From positions 62,001 to 126,000 of the forward strand of contig NZ_JACJRQ010000006.1 in NCBI RefSeq assembly GCF_014697355.1: a stretch of DNA of 64,000 nucleotides, in the 5' to 3' direction. Shown here piece after piece: positions 17,692 to 26,096 of the stretch (its first letter is position 1; the number at the start of each line of letters is the position of its first letter). Position numbers and translations under genes: made by a program. The notes beneath the pieces are model-generated. The model searched no databases and had not been told where the DNA came from. It was given only the letters and a program-made list of their open reading frames with translations. The DNA comes from Nostoc calcicola FACHB-3891. GTDB lineage: Bacteria > Cyanobacteriota > Cyanobacteriia > Cyanobacteriales > Nostocaceae.

Positions 17692-18098
17692 TTGATAATC
17701 CTCTCTAGTTGCTCGTCAAAGACAATTAGGTTTATTCCTATACTGTTAAGAATTAGCTGACCAAAGCGTTCGGAAAATATACCTTCGTCAACTCGTTTGG
17801 GAACTGCTAAATAAAGCTGGCGTTTTGGCTCTGATTCTTTAAGCACGGTGCGATATATTTCATACTGTCCGACTGCTTCTTGAAGGTCACTCACTGGAGA
17901 CAAACTCAAAAAACTTTTGATTTCAACAACTATTTTTTCATCACCCCTCTCAGCTGCAATGATAACTCTTTCTGCTCCAATATCTACGTAAAGTTCTCTA
18001 CCTCCATAGGCGAGATATAAAGGATCGTTGGTTATTGTCCAACCATCTGCTGCAAGTGCTTTAATGATTGCGGCATGATAGATATCTCTGGCTGGCAT
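17679..18098 (-). CDS. xisH: XisH, fdxN-element excision controlling factor family
   Basis: The 139-residue product matches XisH: MPARDIYHAAIIKALAADGW at the start, LYVDIGAERVIIAAERGDEKIVVEIKSF in the centre, and AVGQYEIYRTVL. The spaced Asp and VEIK residues resemble a PD-(D/E)xK nuclease core, which is how the family is usually viewed; activity here is inferred. It is the first gene of the xisH-xisI pair and overlaps xisI by 13 bp. It sits between a palindrome-rich repeat and the AT-rich Z1 gene, which supports an accessory island. Confidence 0.92.
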   Translation of the reverse strand: MPARDIYHAAIIKALAADGWTITNDPLYLAYGGRELYVDIGAERVIIAAERGDEKIVVEIKSFLSLSPVSDLQEAVGQYEIYRTVLKESEPKRQLYLAVPKRVDEGIFSERFGQLILNSIGINLIVFDEQLERIIKWIS

Positions 18099-18180
18099 TA
18101 GTCAAAGACAACTCCAAAAACACAGCTTTAACCTAGCAAAACTATTTTACACAGGCGCGATCGCAAATTCAAAATATCAC

Positions 18181-20331
18181 CTATTCATCCTCATTATAAT
18201 TAAACATTAAAACAAATCTTTGTTTAGGTAAAACTAACATAGGTAGATATATAGGATGACCATCCCATCCTGTAATTTTTTCACCTTTTTGATAGCAAAT
18301 AATTAAAGTTGGTACATCAGGATATTTCTTCTGAGCTTCTATTGACCAATTACCTGAACCAAAGCCAAACATCCATTTAAAAGGCTCTTTTTTTGGCATA
18401 TCTAATCCTTCTTTATTATTTTTTTTACCTCTACGAACATTTAAACGACCTTTTATCAAACCCTTTGATTTCATATCTGTTAATGCTTTAATAATACGTT
18501 TATCTTCCCATTCTTCAGAGGTAACATAATAACTTTTTGTGTAACTGAGTATTTTAATAATAAAATCTATATTTACCTCAGCATATTCTTCATCATCTTG
18601 ATAACTGCTTAAAAGGATTTCAATTTCTTCTTTTTTGTAAGCTGGACTTTGAGGAAAAATCAATTTTCCTGGTTTTAATACATTAATCACGGAAGGGTCT
18701 AAAACATTAGATCTAGTCGGTTTAAGATTTCCTCCTATCCAGACAGGTTGAAGTTTAATGTTATGAATATCATCTCCTATTGCTTGACGCATTGCTTCAT
18801 CAGCTTCGTGAATATAACGAAAAGACTCGAGTATATGTTCTGCTAAAAATAGACGAGTAACATCTTTTAATTGTGGACGATAACCATACATTCGAGCGTG
18901 TTGATGAACTGTATCAATTACTTTTTGTTTTGCATCGCGTCCATAATAAGTTACCATTAAACCATTAATTGTTACACCTCTACCTAATCTATTACCACCA
19001 ATTAGTATATTCATTCCAGGATTATAGTTAGGTTCTTTTTCAGGATTATTTGCATTAATTATTTTAGGTATTGCCCGTCTTAGTTGAATTTTTAATTCAT
19101 TTATTAATTCAGTAAATAGTGGTAAATTATCAACTGTTTTATTTAACTCGTTATAAGCTTGTTCTAACCATTTTATGGCTTGTTTATTTTTGGTTGTTGA
19201 ACTCTTATCTCGAATTGCTTGATCTAAATTAATTACAAATTGACTAATAACTTTTTCTAAAACACTATGAATATCTTGTTTATAACAAATATGAGCAAGA
19301 AAAGAATATGTTGCATCTTCTTGACCAGAAGATAGCATTTTATAAGTTGAGCCTAGAAAGAAGCAACAAAGCGCAAGTCTTAATCCTTCAGGAATTATCC
19401 ATTGATTACCTGGATTTTCACCTTTTTGTTTCTTGAGTTCGTCGATTTCTTCAGAATCTACAATACAGCAGTAGTTACTTTTTTCAGCGAAAAATAATTC
19501 TCCTCCCATATAAGTATCTCCTGGTTCTGGTAGTGCCGCACAAAATTGAGGTTTACAAGGATGAGAGAGTTTTTGTAATAATAAACTTTGGGGAGTTGCT
19601 GTAATTTGAACATAAATATGATTAGCAACTTCTTGACGAATATTACCTATCTTTTCAAAAGTTGTACTATCAGAAATTTGTTCTTTTCCTTGTTTAGCTT
19701 GTTTAGCTTCATTTGTATTTAAACTAGCGTTATCTGCTTCATCATCAAAAATTAATGTGGGGACATCTTTAACCTTAGATGCTTTTAAAACTTTCAGTAA
19801 CTTATCCAAGTGTTGAACATTTTTTGTAGAAACCAATACCACACATGTATCTTTTATGTAGCGTGTAAATTTAGTTTTTGCAAAATCAACTGGGTCGTCT
19901 TTCCATGCTTTCCAATCAAAAACAACTGGACCTCCTTGGATTTGATTATTAAAACGGTTGGCAGTTTGTTCTCCTAACCATGTATTGTTAGATGTTAAGA
20001 CAATAAAACAACGAAAGTTATTTTCATGAGCCAGTGCTAAAGTTGCAATAGTTGTATTGGTTTTACCGCTTTGAACTCGACCATAAATAAGTCCAGTTGT
20101 TCCATTAGGAATAGCGTCTGTTCCCTTATAAGGTTGACCCACTAAACCTGTACTATTTTTCCCGACATCACCAATACCAAAATTTTTTGAATAAACATTG
20201 ACACAATTTTGGACAATTTCAATAGCAGTTTTTTTTAGTTGATTCGCTTCTTTTGCTCCGATTTGTTTCTCTAATCTCTTAATTAATCTATCAATACATT
20301 CACCATTAATTTCAATAGGAGTATGTGTCAT
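18181..20331 (-). CDS. Z1-domain helicase-like ATPase (putative defence gene)
   Basis: The 716-residue protein fits the Z1 family, an SF2-like module found in restriction- and MORC-ATPase-associated gene clusters. Visible motifs are Walker A GRVQSGKT at 84-91, DDEAD at 196-200, TATPQ at 244-248, GGNRLGRGVTI from 445 and the arginine-finger-like QHARMYGYR at 477-485. The helicase motifs are therefore complete. Domain comparison suggests DNA-acting, nucleic-acid-dependent ATPase activity; the exact role is unknown. The start ATG overlaps the TGA of the upstream gene (ATGA), so translational coupling is expected. The gene is more AT-rich than its neighbours, in line with transfer. No methyltransferase or MORC/GHKL ATPase gene remains beside it, so the system may be a remnant. 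Confidence 0.8.
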   Translation of the reverse strand: MTHTPIEINGECIDRLIKRLEKQIGAKEANQLKKTAIEIVQNCVNVYSKNFGIGDVGKNSTGLVGQPYKGTDAIPNGTTGLIYGRVQSGKTNTTIATLALAHENNFRCFIVLTSNNTWLGEQTANRFNNQIQGGPVVFDWKAWKDDPVDFAKTKFTRYIKDTCVVLVSTKNVQHLDKLLKVLKASKVKDVPTLIFDDEADNASLNTNEAKQAKQGKEQISDSTTFEKIGNIRQEVANHIYVQITATPQSLLLQKLSHPCKPQFCAALPEPGDTYMGGELFFAEKSNYCCIVDSEEIDELKKQKGENPGNQWIIPEGLRLALCCFFLGSTYKMLSSGQEDATYSFLAHICYKQDIHSVLEKVISQFVINLDQAIRDKSSTTKNKQAIKWLEQAYNELNKTVDNLPLFTELINELKIQLRRAIPKIINANNPEKEPNYNPGMNILIGGNRLGRGVTINGLMVTYYGRDAKQKVIDTVHQHARMYGYRPQLKDVTRLFLAEHILESFRYIHEADEAMRQAIGDDIHNIKLQPVWIGGNLKPTRSNVLDPSVINVLKPGKLIFPQSPAYKKEEIEILLSSYQDDEEYAEVNIDFIIKILSYTKSYYVTSEEWEDKRIIKALTDMKSKGLIKGRLNVRRGKKNNKEGLDMPKKEPFKWMFGFGSGNWSIEAQKKYPDVPTLIICYQKGEKITGWDGHPIYLPMLVLPKQRFVLMFNYNEDE

Positions 20332-20804
20332 AGGTTATTTGGTGTTGATAAAATTACGTCAGGCCAATTGTTTTGAGGGACCGTATGTTCTAAGGGAACT
20401 CTCCCCGTACCTTTCACATAATAACTTCCTCTTAATTCTCTTTTAACAGAAACACGTTGGTTGGCTAAACCCTCACTAGGATCAATAATTGTCCATAATT
20501 GTTGTTATGATAGACAACAAACGCCATCCCGATGACAAATCAATGCTATGAAGAGTTTGACATCAGGATAGGTTTGATGAAACCTTGTCAGTGCATTTTC
20601 TTCCTGTGAACTAAAGCTAAAAGACCATGAAGAAGTGGGTTTTTTTGATATTTTAAATAGAATAGCAGATTCTTGATTTGAGTTTTTTATAATATAAAGA
20701 GATAAATGAATAGAAGATAAATAACTTATAGATATATAAGATGTTCCTTTGAGGAGTCGAAGAAAAGCTGCACCTTGCAGAAATTCTAGATCATTAATAC
20801 TCAT
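20328..20804 (-). pseudogene. Z1-partner gene interrupted by one in-frame TAA
   Basis: Reading from the ATG at 20804 gives 99 residues and then TAA at 20507-20505. The same frame continues without any shift for another 58 sense codons (QQLWTIIDPSEGLANQRVSV, then a segment with VKRELRGSYYVKGTGRVPLE) and ends at TGA 20330-20328, which overlaps the Z1 start as ATGA. Residues before the stop (VKLFIALICHRDGVCCLS) and after it read as one continuous alpha/beta protein of about 157 residues. I do not recognise a named family. It could be a pseudogene by a single CAA-to-TAA type change, a sequencing error, or a readthrough gene. The ATGA overlap shows that the intact gene formed an operon with the Z1 gene. 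Confidence 0.7.
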
Positions 20805-21038
20805 TGAACTCTTACCAAAAATTATCTATATGAATAATAAATATCATAATAGGAAGTATAAAATTTTCCCAGTGTTTTTTCTATTGTACTGCGAATTAAT
20901 TTGTCAAACAACAAATCGATTTTTGCCGTTAAAAAAAGTAAACGCACCTTGCTAATAAAGTCAAAGTGCGATAATCATTAAGTTCACCTACGTGAATCTT
21001 ATTTTGGTTCTGCGATTTATAATCGCCAGAACTAAATC

Positions 21039-21548
21039 TTAAATATCAATCTCGCTCAACTCGCGTGTGATGTGATCGAATGGCTCATCCACAAAAGCAG
21101 TATTGGCGACACCTGCTGCTGCCGCTTGTTCCTTAGCTAGATCCTTGAGTATCTGCACACCGCGAACCGTCGGCCCGATAGGTACTCCTAAAGAATTATA
21201 AGTTTCCCGTAGTCCTTGTAGCACTCGCTCATCCAACACATTTGTGTTGCCAGCAACCAGCGCATAAGTGGCATAGCGCAAGTAATAATCTAGATCCCGT
21301 AAACAAGCCGCATAACGACGAGTTGTATACGAATTTCCACCAGGACGAATCAATTCCGGTAGTTCTTCATATAACTTCAAACCAGCCTGCTTGACAAGTC
21401 CAGCCGCATTAGAGTTGATCGCTGCCGCTGCCTGTACCCGTGCTGTACCACTATCAAAGTATGACTTGAGGCTATCTAGCGCATTCCGGTCAAAATACCG
21501 ACCAGCTACGTCATAATTCTTAATTAAACTTGTTACCGCATCGCGCAT
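21039..21548 (-). CDS. apcF: allophycocyanin beta-18 subunit
   Basis: ApcF is a minor allophycocyanin subunit of the phycobilisome core, which passes excitation energy towards the terminal emitters and photosystem II. The 169-residue product has the phycobiliprotein fold throughout, including MRDAVTSLIKNYDVAGRYFD, the chromophore region GGNSYTTRRYAACLRD with the bilin-binding Cys and the Asn that is methylated in beta-type subunits, and VLDERVLQGLRETYNSLGVP. The frame extends upstream to a TTG, but the ATG at 21548 has gggaga at the right distance and gives the standard family start. It is divergent from glnA. Confidence 0.93.
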   Translation of the reverse strand: MRDAVTSLIKNYDVAGRYFDRNALDSLKSYFDSGTARVQAAAAINSNAAGLVKQAGLKLYEELPELIRPGGNSYTTRRYAACLRDLDYYLRYATYALVAGNTNVLDERVLQGLRETYNSLGVPIGPTVRGVQILKDLAKEQAAAAGVANTAFVDEPFDHITRELSEIDI

Positions 21549-21765
21549 TCCTTTTTCTCCCAATCGTTGCTATCTATGGTTTGATATTTATTTGGCTGCA
21601 CTTATGCACCAGTAAATTTTTGTGCTATTAAAAATAGATTCGGCACAAAAACAAACTATCCACTACATAAGGATTCTATGCCAAAGTTGACCCCTATGTG
21701 ATGAACTTTCCAGTTTTGTACAGATGATCGCCGAAAGGTTAATATAACCTGTAATCAAGATATCT

Positions 21766-21808
21766 GTAGCACAAACTACAAAATACCCCAATGTCTAGTA
21801 TTTAAGAT
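21766..21808 (+). promoter_or_regulatory. NtcA-activated type promoter of glnA
   Basis: A perfect GTA-N8-TAC site (GTAgcacaaacTAC, 21766-21779) is followed after 23 bp by a TAN3T box (taagat, 21803-21808). This is the standard geometry of NtcA-activated promoters. It lies about 100 bp before the glnA ATG. Confidence 0.7.
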
Positions 21809-21906
21809 ATTTCAGGTGTGTCACGGCTTGATTGAGATCAGCAGGGTTAGGATGCTTTGGAAAATTCTGGTTTTACTTTAAGGAAATTGGTAGAGAAGGA
21901 GTAACA

Positions 21907-23331
21907 ATGACAACACCACAAGAAGTCTTGAAGAGAATTCAAGATGAAAAAATTCAGCTGATTGATCTCAAATTCATCGATACAGTAGGGACTTGGCAGC
22001 ACCTCACACTGTACCAAAACCAAATCGATGAGACTGCATTCACTGATGGCGTACCTTTTGATGGTTCCAGCATCCGGGGTTGGAAAGCGATCAACGAGTC
22101 GGACATGACGATGGTACTCGATCCCAACACTGCTTGGATCGACCCATTCATGGAAGTACCAACACTAAGTATAGTTTGTAGCATCAAAGAACCCCGCACG
22201 GGTGAATGGTATAACCGTTGTCCGCGGGTAATTGCTCAAAAAGCAGTAGACTACCTGGTTTCCACTGGTATTGGTGATACAGTCTACTTTGGCCCTGAAG
22301 CTGAGTTCTTTATCTTTGACAATGCTAGGTTTGCTCAAACCGCCAACGAAGGCTACTACTTCTTAGACTCCGAAGAAGGTGCTTGGAATTCCGGTAAAGC
22401 CGGTACAGCTGAAAAACCCAACTTGGGTTACAAACCACGCTTCAAAGAAGGTTACTTCCCAGTTTCGCCGACGGATTCTTTCCAAGATATCCGTACAGAA
22501 ATGCTGTTGACAATGGCAGACTTAGGTGTGCCCATTGAAAAGCATCACCACGAAGTTGCTACAGGTGGTCAGTGCGAACTAGGTTTCCGCTTTGGGAAGT
22601 TGATCGAAGCGGCTGACTGGTTGATGATTTACAAATATGTCATCAAGAACGTTGCCAAAAAACATGGCAAAACCGTCACCTTTATGCCAAAACCCATTTT
22701 CGGCGATAACGGTTCGGGAATGCACTGTCACCAGTCCATCTGGAAAGATGGTCAACCTCTGTTTGCAGGTGATAAGTATGCTGGTTTGAGTGAAACAGCA
22801 CTGTATTACATTGGCGGTCTTCTCAAACACGCACCAGCCCTGTTGGCCATTACCAACCCCAGTACCAACTCATATAAGCGCCTAGTACCTGGTTATGAAG
22901 CACCAGTTAACTTGGCTTACTCCCAAGGTAACCGTTCTGCTTCTATCCGTATTCCTCTGTCTGGCACTAACCCCAAAGCCAAGCGCCTAGAATTCCGTTG
23001 TCCAGATGCTACTTCTAACCCCTACTTAGCTTTCGCTGCCATGCTTTCTGCTGGTATCGATGGCATCAAAAACAAAATAGATCCTGGTTCTCCCCTAGAT
23101 AAAAATATCTATGAACTCTCTCCAGAAGAACTGGCGAAGGTTCCTTCAACTCCAGGCTCTTTGGAATTAGCGTTGGAAGCTCTAGAAAACGATCACGCTT
23201 TCTTGACAGAATCAGGCGTCTTCACAGAAGACTTTATCCAAAATTGGATTGACTACAAGCTGGCTAACGAAGTCAAGCAATTGCAGCTGCGCCCTCATCC
23301 CTACGAGTTTTACCTTTATTACGATGCTTAA
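21907..23331 (+). CDS. glnA: glutamine synthetase type I
   Basis: It catalyses ATP-dependent formation of glutamine from glutamate and ammonium, the main entry of nitrogen into metabolism. The 474-residue protein has the GSI beta-grasp ([10 protein letters not shown]), [11 protein letters not shown], the metal and ATP motif [48 protein letters not shown] and RSASIRIP. No adenylylation loop was assessed; cyanobacterial GSI is controlled by small inactivating factors. The ATG at 21907 is chosen over an upstream in-frame codon because [20 protein letters not shown] is the family start and ggagtaac precedes it. An NtcA site lies upstream and a rho-independent terminator follows. gifA is convergent downstream. 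Confidence 0.97.
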   Translation: MTTPQEVLKRIQDEKIQLIDLKFIDTVGTWQHLTLYQNQIDETAFTDGVPFDGSSIRGWKAINESDMTMVLDPNTAWIDPFMEVPTLSIVCSIKEPRTGEWYNRCPRVIAQKAVDYLVSTGIGDTVYFGPEAEFFIFDNARFAQTANEGYYFLDSEEGAWNSGKAGTAEKPNLGYKPRFKEGYFPVSPTDSFQDIRTEMLLTMADLGVPIEKHHHEVATGGQCELGFRFGKLIEAADWLMIYKYVIKNVAKKHGKTVTFMPKPIFGDNGSGMHCHQSIWKDGQPLFAGDKYAGLSETALYYIGGLLKHAPALLAITNPSTNSYKRLVPGYEAPVNLAYSQGNRSASIRIPLSGTNPKAKRLEFRCPDATSNPYLAFAAMLSAGIDGIKNKIDPGSPLDKNIYELSPEELAKVPSTPGSLELALEALENDHAFLTESGVFTEDFIQNWIDYKLANEVKQLQLRPHPYEFYLYYDA

Positions 23332-23365
23332 TTAAGTATTGTACCTAACTAAAATTCTAAATTTT

Positions 23366-23390
23366 GCCACCCTCTGGGGTGGCTTTTTTT
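23366..23390 (+). terminator. rho-independent terminator of glnA
   Basis: A GC-rich stem, gccacc with ggtggc around a ctctgg-type loop (23366-23383), is followed by seven T residues, 35 bp after the glnA stop codon. Confidence 0.9.
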
Positions 23391-23556
23391 GCCAATCGAA
23401 CAGCTATTTTTTAACGTGATGCTGAAAACTATCGATATTGGGCATGGGGCATTGGGAAGAGGCAAGGGAGCAGGGAGCAGGGAGCAGAGGGGAGGGGCTT
23501 CTTCCCTGCACCCAGCAAGAACTGCCCCTCTCCCTCATCTTCCTCATCGATTAGTA

Positions 23557-23757
23557 TTAGCTCATGGTCGCGTTGCTGCGTCCATAAATCATCCGAGTCG
23601 TTGCATCTATCTTCCCTTGAATCGGGTTCCAATAGTGAGACGCTTCTTCAGGAAGACCAAGTTCTTGTGCAGCACGCATCAGCATTGATTGTTGGCGATT
23701 CTTGACTTGCTGATGTTCGCGAACCATTAACGCACGAGATTTTTCTGCAATAGACAT
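23557..23757 (-). CDS. gifA: glutamine synthetase inactivating factor IF7
   Basis: IF7 is a small, basic, disordered protein that binds and inhibits glutamine synthetase when ammonium is plentiful. The 66-residue product carries the family core EKSRALMVREHQQVKNRQQS followed by MLMRAAQELG, then YWNPIQGK and a C-terminal YGRSNATMS. Length is that of known IF7 proteins. The ATG at 23757 (MSIAEK) is preferred to one two codons upstream. It is convergent with glnA, the enzyme it inhibits, as I recall for gifA (asl2329) in Nostoc sp. PCC 7120. An NtcA site upstream of its putative -10 suggests repression under nitrogen limitation. Confidence 0.9.
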   Translation of the reverse strand: MSIAEKSRALMVREHQQVKNRQQSMLMRAAQELGLPEEASHYWNPIQGKIDATTRMIYGRSNATMS

Positions 23758-23801
23758 AACCATAGTCCTCCCTGTTTCTGTAGTGAATATATATTTTTTG
23801 C

Positions 23802-23848
23802 TTTTCTCTAAAAACTAATATAACAGAAAAAACTGTAACATACGCTAC
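23802..23848 (-). promoter_or_regulatory. gifA promoter with an NtcA site in the -35 position
   Basis: A perfect GTA-N8-TAC sequence (GTAacatacgcTAC, 23835-23848) lies 78 bp upstream of gifA. On the minus strand it is followed about 12 bp later by TATATT, so the NtcA site covers the -35 region. This is a layout for repression, the opposite of the glnA arrangement. Confidence 0.6.
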
Positions 23849-24128
23849 TATTTTTGATTGATTTTTGAAATTTTAGATTTTGAATGGGAGTGCATATCAA
23901 AGAAAAAGCTTTGGTGTAGAGGCTTTTGGCGATTTTATTTGTCAAAATCATTATGCAAAAGCAATAACATTGTTTACAAAAATTTATATAGTGTCTGGTA
24001 CTCAAGTGGAGATTGAGTAATTGATTTTTTGAATTTTTACCCTTTTTTCAGTAATCCAGTAGGAATACGGCAGTTATAAAAAATTAAGTTAGGATCGAAT
24101 ATAGGTTTACAAAACTTTATATAACTTT
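23849..24128. other. intergenic between gifA and the ferritin-like gene
   Basis: AT-rich divergent promoter region. Beyond the NtcA site described separately I see no clear repeat or operator. Confidence 0.35.
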
Positions 24129-25028
24129 ATGACAGTTACCTACCCACGTAAATTTCAGAATGCTTTGGGTGCAAGGGAAATCTTGAAATGGGTGGTGTGC
24201 GATCGCGAAATCCATCTAATTACCCTGAATCGCTACCGCTACAGCGAACAACGCAGTTGTAAAGACCTGACGGACTTAATAGAGCAACTGAATGGACAGC
24301 CACGGGAACTAGTGCGGGATTTATCTCACCACATTTCAGATGAAGCTCGTCATGCCATGTGGTTAACTGATTTGCTCATCGATCTAGGAAGCGATGTCGG
24401 AACTCCCCCAGGAACTTCCTATATTGATGAATTCGATCGCCTGCTCGACAAAGACGCCTACGATCCAAAACGCAACTTAGAGGACGGTATAATTGCTGCC
24501 CTAGCAGCAATTAATATTACCGAAAAACGAGGCTGTGAGTATTTTTCCGCCCATATTTACGCCCTCAAACAAGCGCCGCAAACTGAAGAAAACATCAAAA
24601 TCCGGGAAACAATTGAAAAAATTTTGCCAGAGGAAACAGGACATGTGCGCTGGGGTAACCGTTGGCTAGCAGAACTCGCACGTAAAAGTCCAGAACATCG
24701 GCAAAAAGTAGAGCAAGCGAAGCAAAAATATACTGCTATTGAACAGGCGGCGTTTGAATCAGGAATGGATATCACCTTGGGAGCCGAACTGCGACGAGTT
24801 GCCAACCTGCTGGAAGTAGCAAATACCATGCCGGTTTGGGAACGTCCTCAATATCTGATGGAACGCTTACCCCAGACTTTGCTAGCACCTGAGTTGCAAT
24901 TCACTAGGATTCAAGCTGCACAAAAAGCTTGGCAACGCGACCCACAGGCGTTTTTCGAGAAGTTTGTGCCTATGTTCCTCAACGGTATCCAGCGAACAGA
25001 AGATCATCGCCAGAAAACAACCGTGTGA
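24129..25028 (+). CDS. ferritin-like di-iron protein
   Basis: The 299-residue helical protein has two spaced Glu/His clusters of the di-iron carboxylate type: Glu27 in CDREIH, Glu72-x-x-His75 in SDEARHAMW, Glu132/Glu137 in ITEKRGCEYF, and Glu169-x-x-His172 in PEETGHVRWG. That is two EXXH motifs plus extra glutamates on four helices, as in ferritin-like oxidases and oxygenases. The substrate is unknown. The remaining 100 residues are helical and end in a charged tail. The gene stands alone between gifA and patX, and its start follows an AT-rich leader with no strong ribosome-binding sequence. Confidence 0.7.
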   Translation: MTVTYPRKFQNALGAREILKWVVCDREIHLITLNRYRYSEQRSCKDLTDLIEQLNGQPRELVRDLSHHISDEARHAMWLTDLLIDLGSDVGTPPGTSYIDEFDRLLDKDAYDPKRNLEDGIIAALAAINITEKRGCEYFSAHIYALKQAPQTEENIKIRETIEKILPEETGHVRWGNRWLAELARKSPEHRQKVEQAKQKYTAIEQAAFESGMDITLGAELRRVANLLEVANTMPVWERPQYLMERLPQTLLAPELQFTRIQAAQKAWQRDPQAFFEKFVPMFLNGIQRTEDHRQKTTV

Positions 25029-25130
25029 GGAGTGGGGAAATGAGGGGGATGAGGGGGATGGGGAGATGAGGGAGATGAGGGAGATGAGGAGTGTGGGGGA
25101 AAAGATTTCTTCCCACACCTCCCACACCTC
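25029..25130. repeat. G-rich short tandem repeat tract
   Basis: The run of gatgaggg/ggagatgag units just after the ferritin-like gene is an STRR-type repeat. Related tracts occur at 37159-37260 and inside the PiT gene. No coding capacity is evident. The rest of the gap to 25629 shows only a possible weak hairpin (next feature). Confidence 0.6.
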
Positions 25131-25580
25131 CCAATGCCCTATGCCCTATTGTTTAGACAAACTCAGATGAGGCGAAGATCTATTATTTGTTGATGTAGAT
25201 AGCCAGCTACTCAATCTGTAAGAAAACTTATTTGGGAATAAAGAGAAGTTGCCTTGAGGTTGTTCCCCAATTAGCAAAATGTCGGAATTAGATGTTTTTT
25301 AAATTAATTGATAACCTAAGTAACATCTGTTTCAAAAGCACTTGACGGTTGAGACGCAGAGCTTCCCAGGAATAGCGGTAACAGTTGTGTGGCTTTTGAG
25401 GAGTTGGTGATGCTGTCGATCGAGGCAGTTGGTTTGATTTGCCTTTTGATTTCCAGGTTTGATGCCAACTACTATATACAGCAGATTGCAGTTCAAATAT
25501 TAAGCGATCGCTGAAGATTTTCGTGTGTTAACTGTATATATTTCTGCCAGAAAAGCTGTGAAAAAAAATGCTAACAACAT

Positions 25581-25613
25581 CCTGTTTTTTGGTACTTTTT
25601 TGACAAAAACAGG
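25581..25613 (-). terminator. possible terminator of patX
   Basis: A 9-bp inverted repeat (cctgttttt at 25581-25589, aaaaacagg at 25605-25613) lies 17 bp beyond the patX stop codon. A T-rich tract follows on the minus strand only some distance away, so this is a weak call. Confidence 0.35.
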
Positions 25614-25629
25614 CATTATCCTGCGGTAG

Positions 25630-25989
25630 TTAAACAACAGCATAGATGTTTGTGAATTTTTGCATCACTTCTCTGCGTCCACTACCGCGATGACGTGGGG
25701 CATCATCTGGATTTTGTTCAGATTGCGCCGAGAACAACTGTTGCCAAGCAGGCATCGAAAGCAGCCGATTCTCTTGGAAAGTTGAACCACTGCGTTGGAC
25801 GGGTCTTTCGGCTTGAGGCAGGTGGCGTCTATTTGCCCTTGGTATTGCCGGAAGTCGGCGTAGTTTGGGAAAGGCCGCAGAATCGTCTACAGACTTTCTG
25901 CTGGGTAAGTGATTGTCCATTGCTTGGCAATTAGAAGCTAAGGGGCCGAACACCAGACTCGAAACTAAAAGTGAAATGGCAGCACGCAT
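25630..25989 (-). CDS. patX: PatX-like heterocyst-inhibitor peptide precursor with RGSGR
   Basis: The 119-residue product has a signal-peptide-like start (MRAAISLLVSSLVFGPLASNCQA), a long polar, Arg/Pro-rich linker and a C-terminal HRGSGRRE, with RGSGR at residues 101-105. RGSGR is the pentapeptide of PatS and HetN that binds HetR and blocks heterocyst differentiation. PatX of Nostoc sp. PCC 7120 (asl2332, as recalled) is a secreted-type peptide with the related RGTGR and lies between glnA and hetR, as here. Outside the motif the sequence is not one I can align. The upstream TCCGGA box fits expression in differentiating cells. Identification rests on motif, signal peptide, promoter and position together. 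Confidence 0.78.
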   Translation of the reverse strand: MRAAISLLVSSLVFGPLASNCQAMDNHLPSRKSVDDSAAFPKLRRLPAIPRANRRHLPQAERPVQRSGSTFQENRLLSMPAWQQLFSAQSEQNPDDAPRHRGSGRREVMQKFTNIYAVV

Positions 25990-26025
25990 AGCAGATGTCT
26001 ATTTTGGAACTCTCCACTTCACTGA

Positions 26026-26052
26026 TACTTAGCTTTTTTATGAATATCCGGA
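26026..26052 (-). promoter_or_regulatory. DIF-type (TCCGGA) promoter of patX
   Basis: TCCGGA at 26047-26052 is followed on the minus strand, after 15 bp, by TAAGTAT as a possible -10, about 40 bp before the patX ATG. TCCGGA in the -35 region is the motif reported for HetR-dependent, heterocyst-differentiation promoters in Nostoc. The assignment is by motif and spacing only. Confidence 0.6.
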
Positions 26053-26096
26053 CAATTCATCAAAAAGTATTGTGTTTTACTGAAAATAAACTCTTC

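Noticed and set aside
20749..20955. 68-residue frame overlapping the Z1-partner gene start
   Set aside because: It is antisense to the N-terminus of a frame that continues into a coupled operon, and its sequence is low quality.
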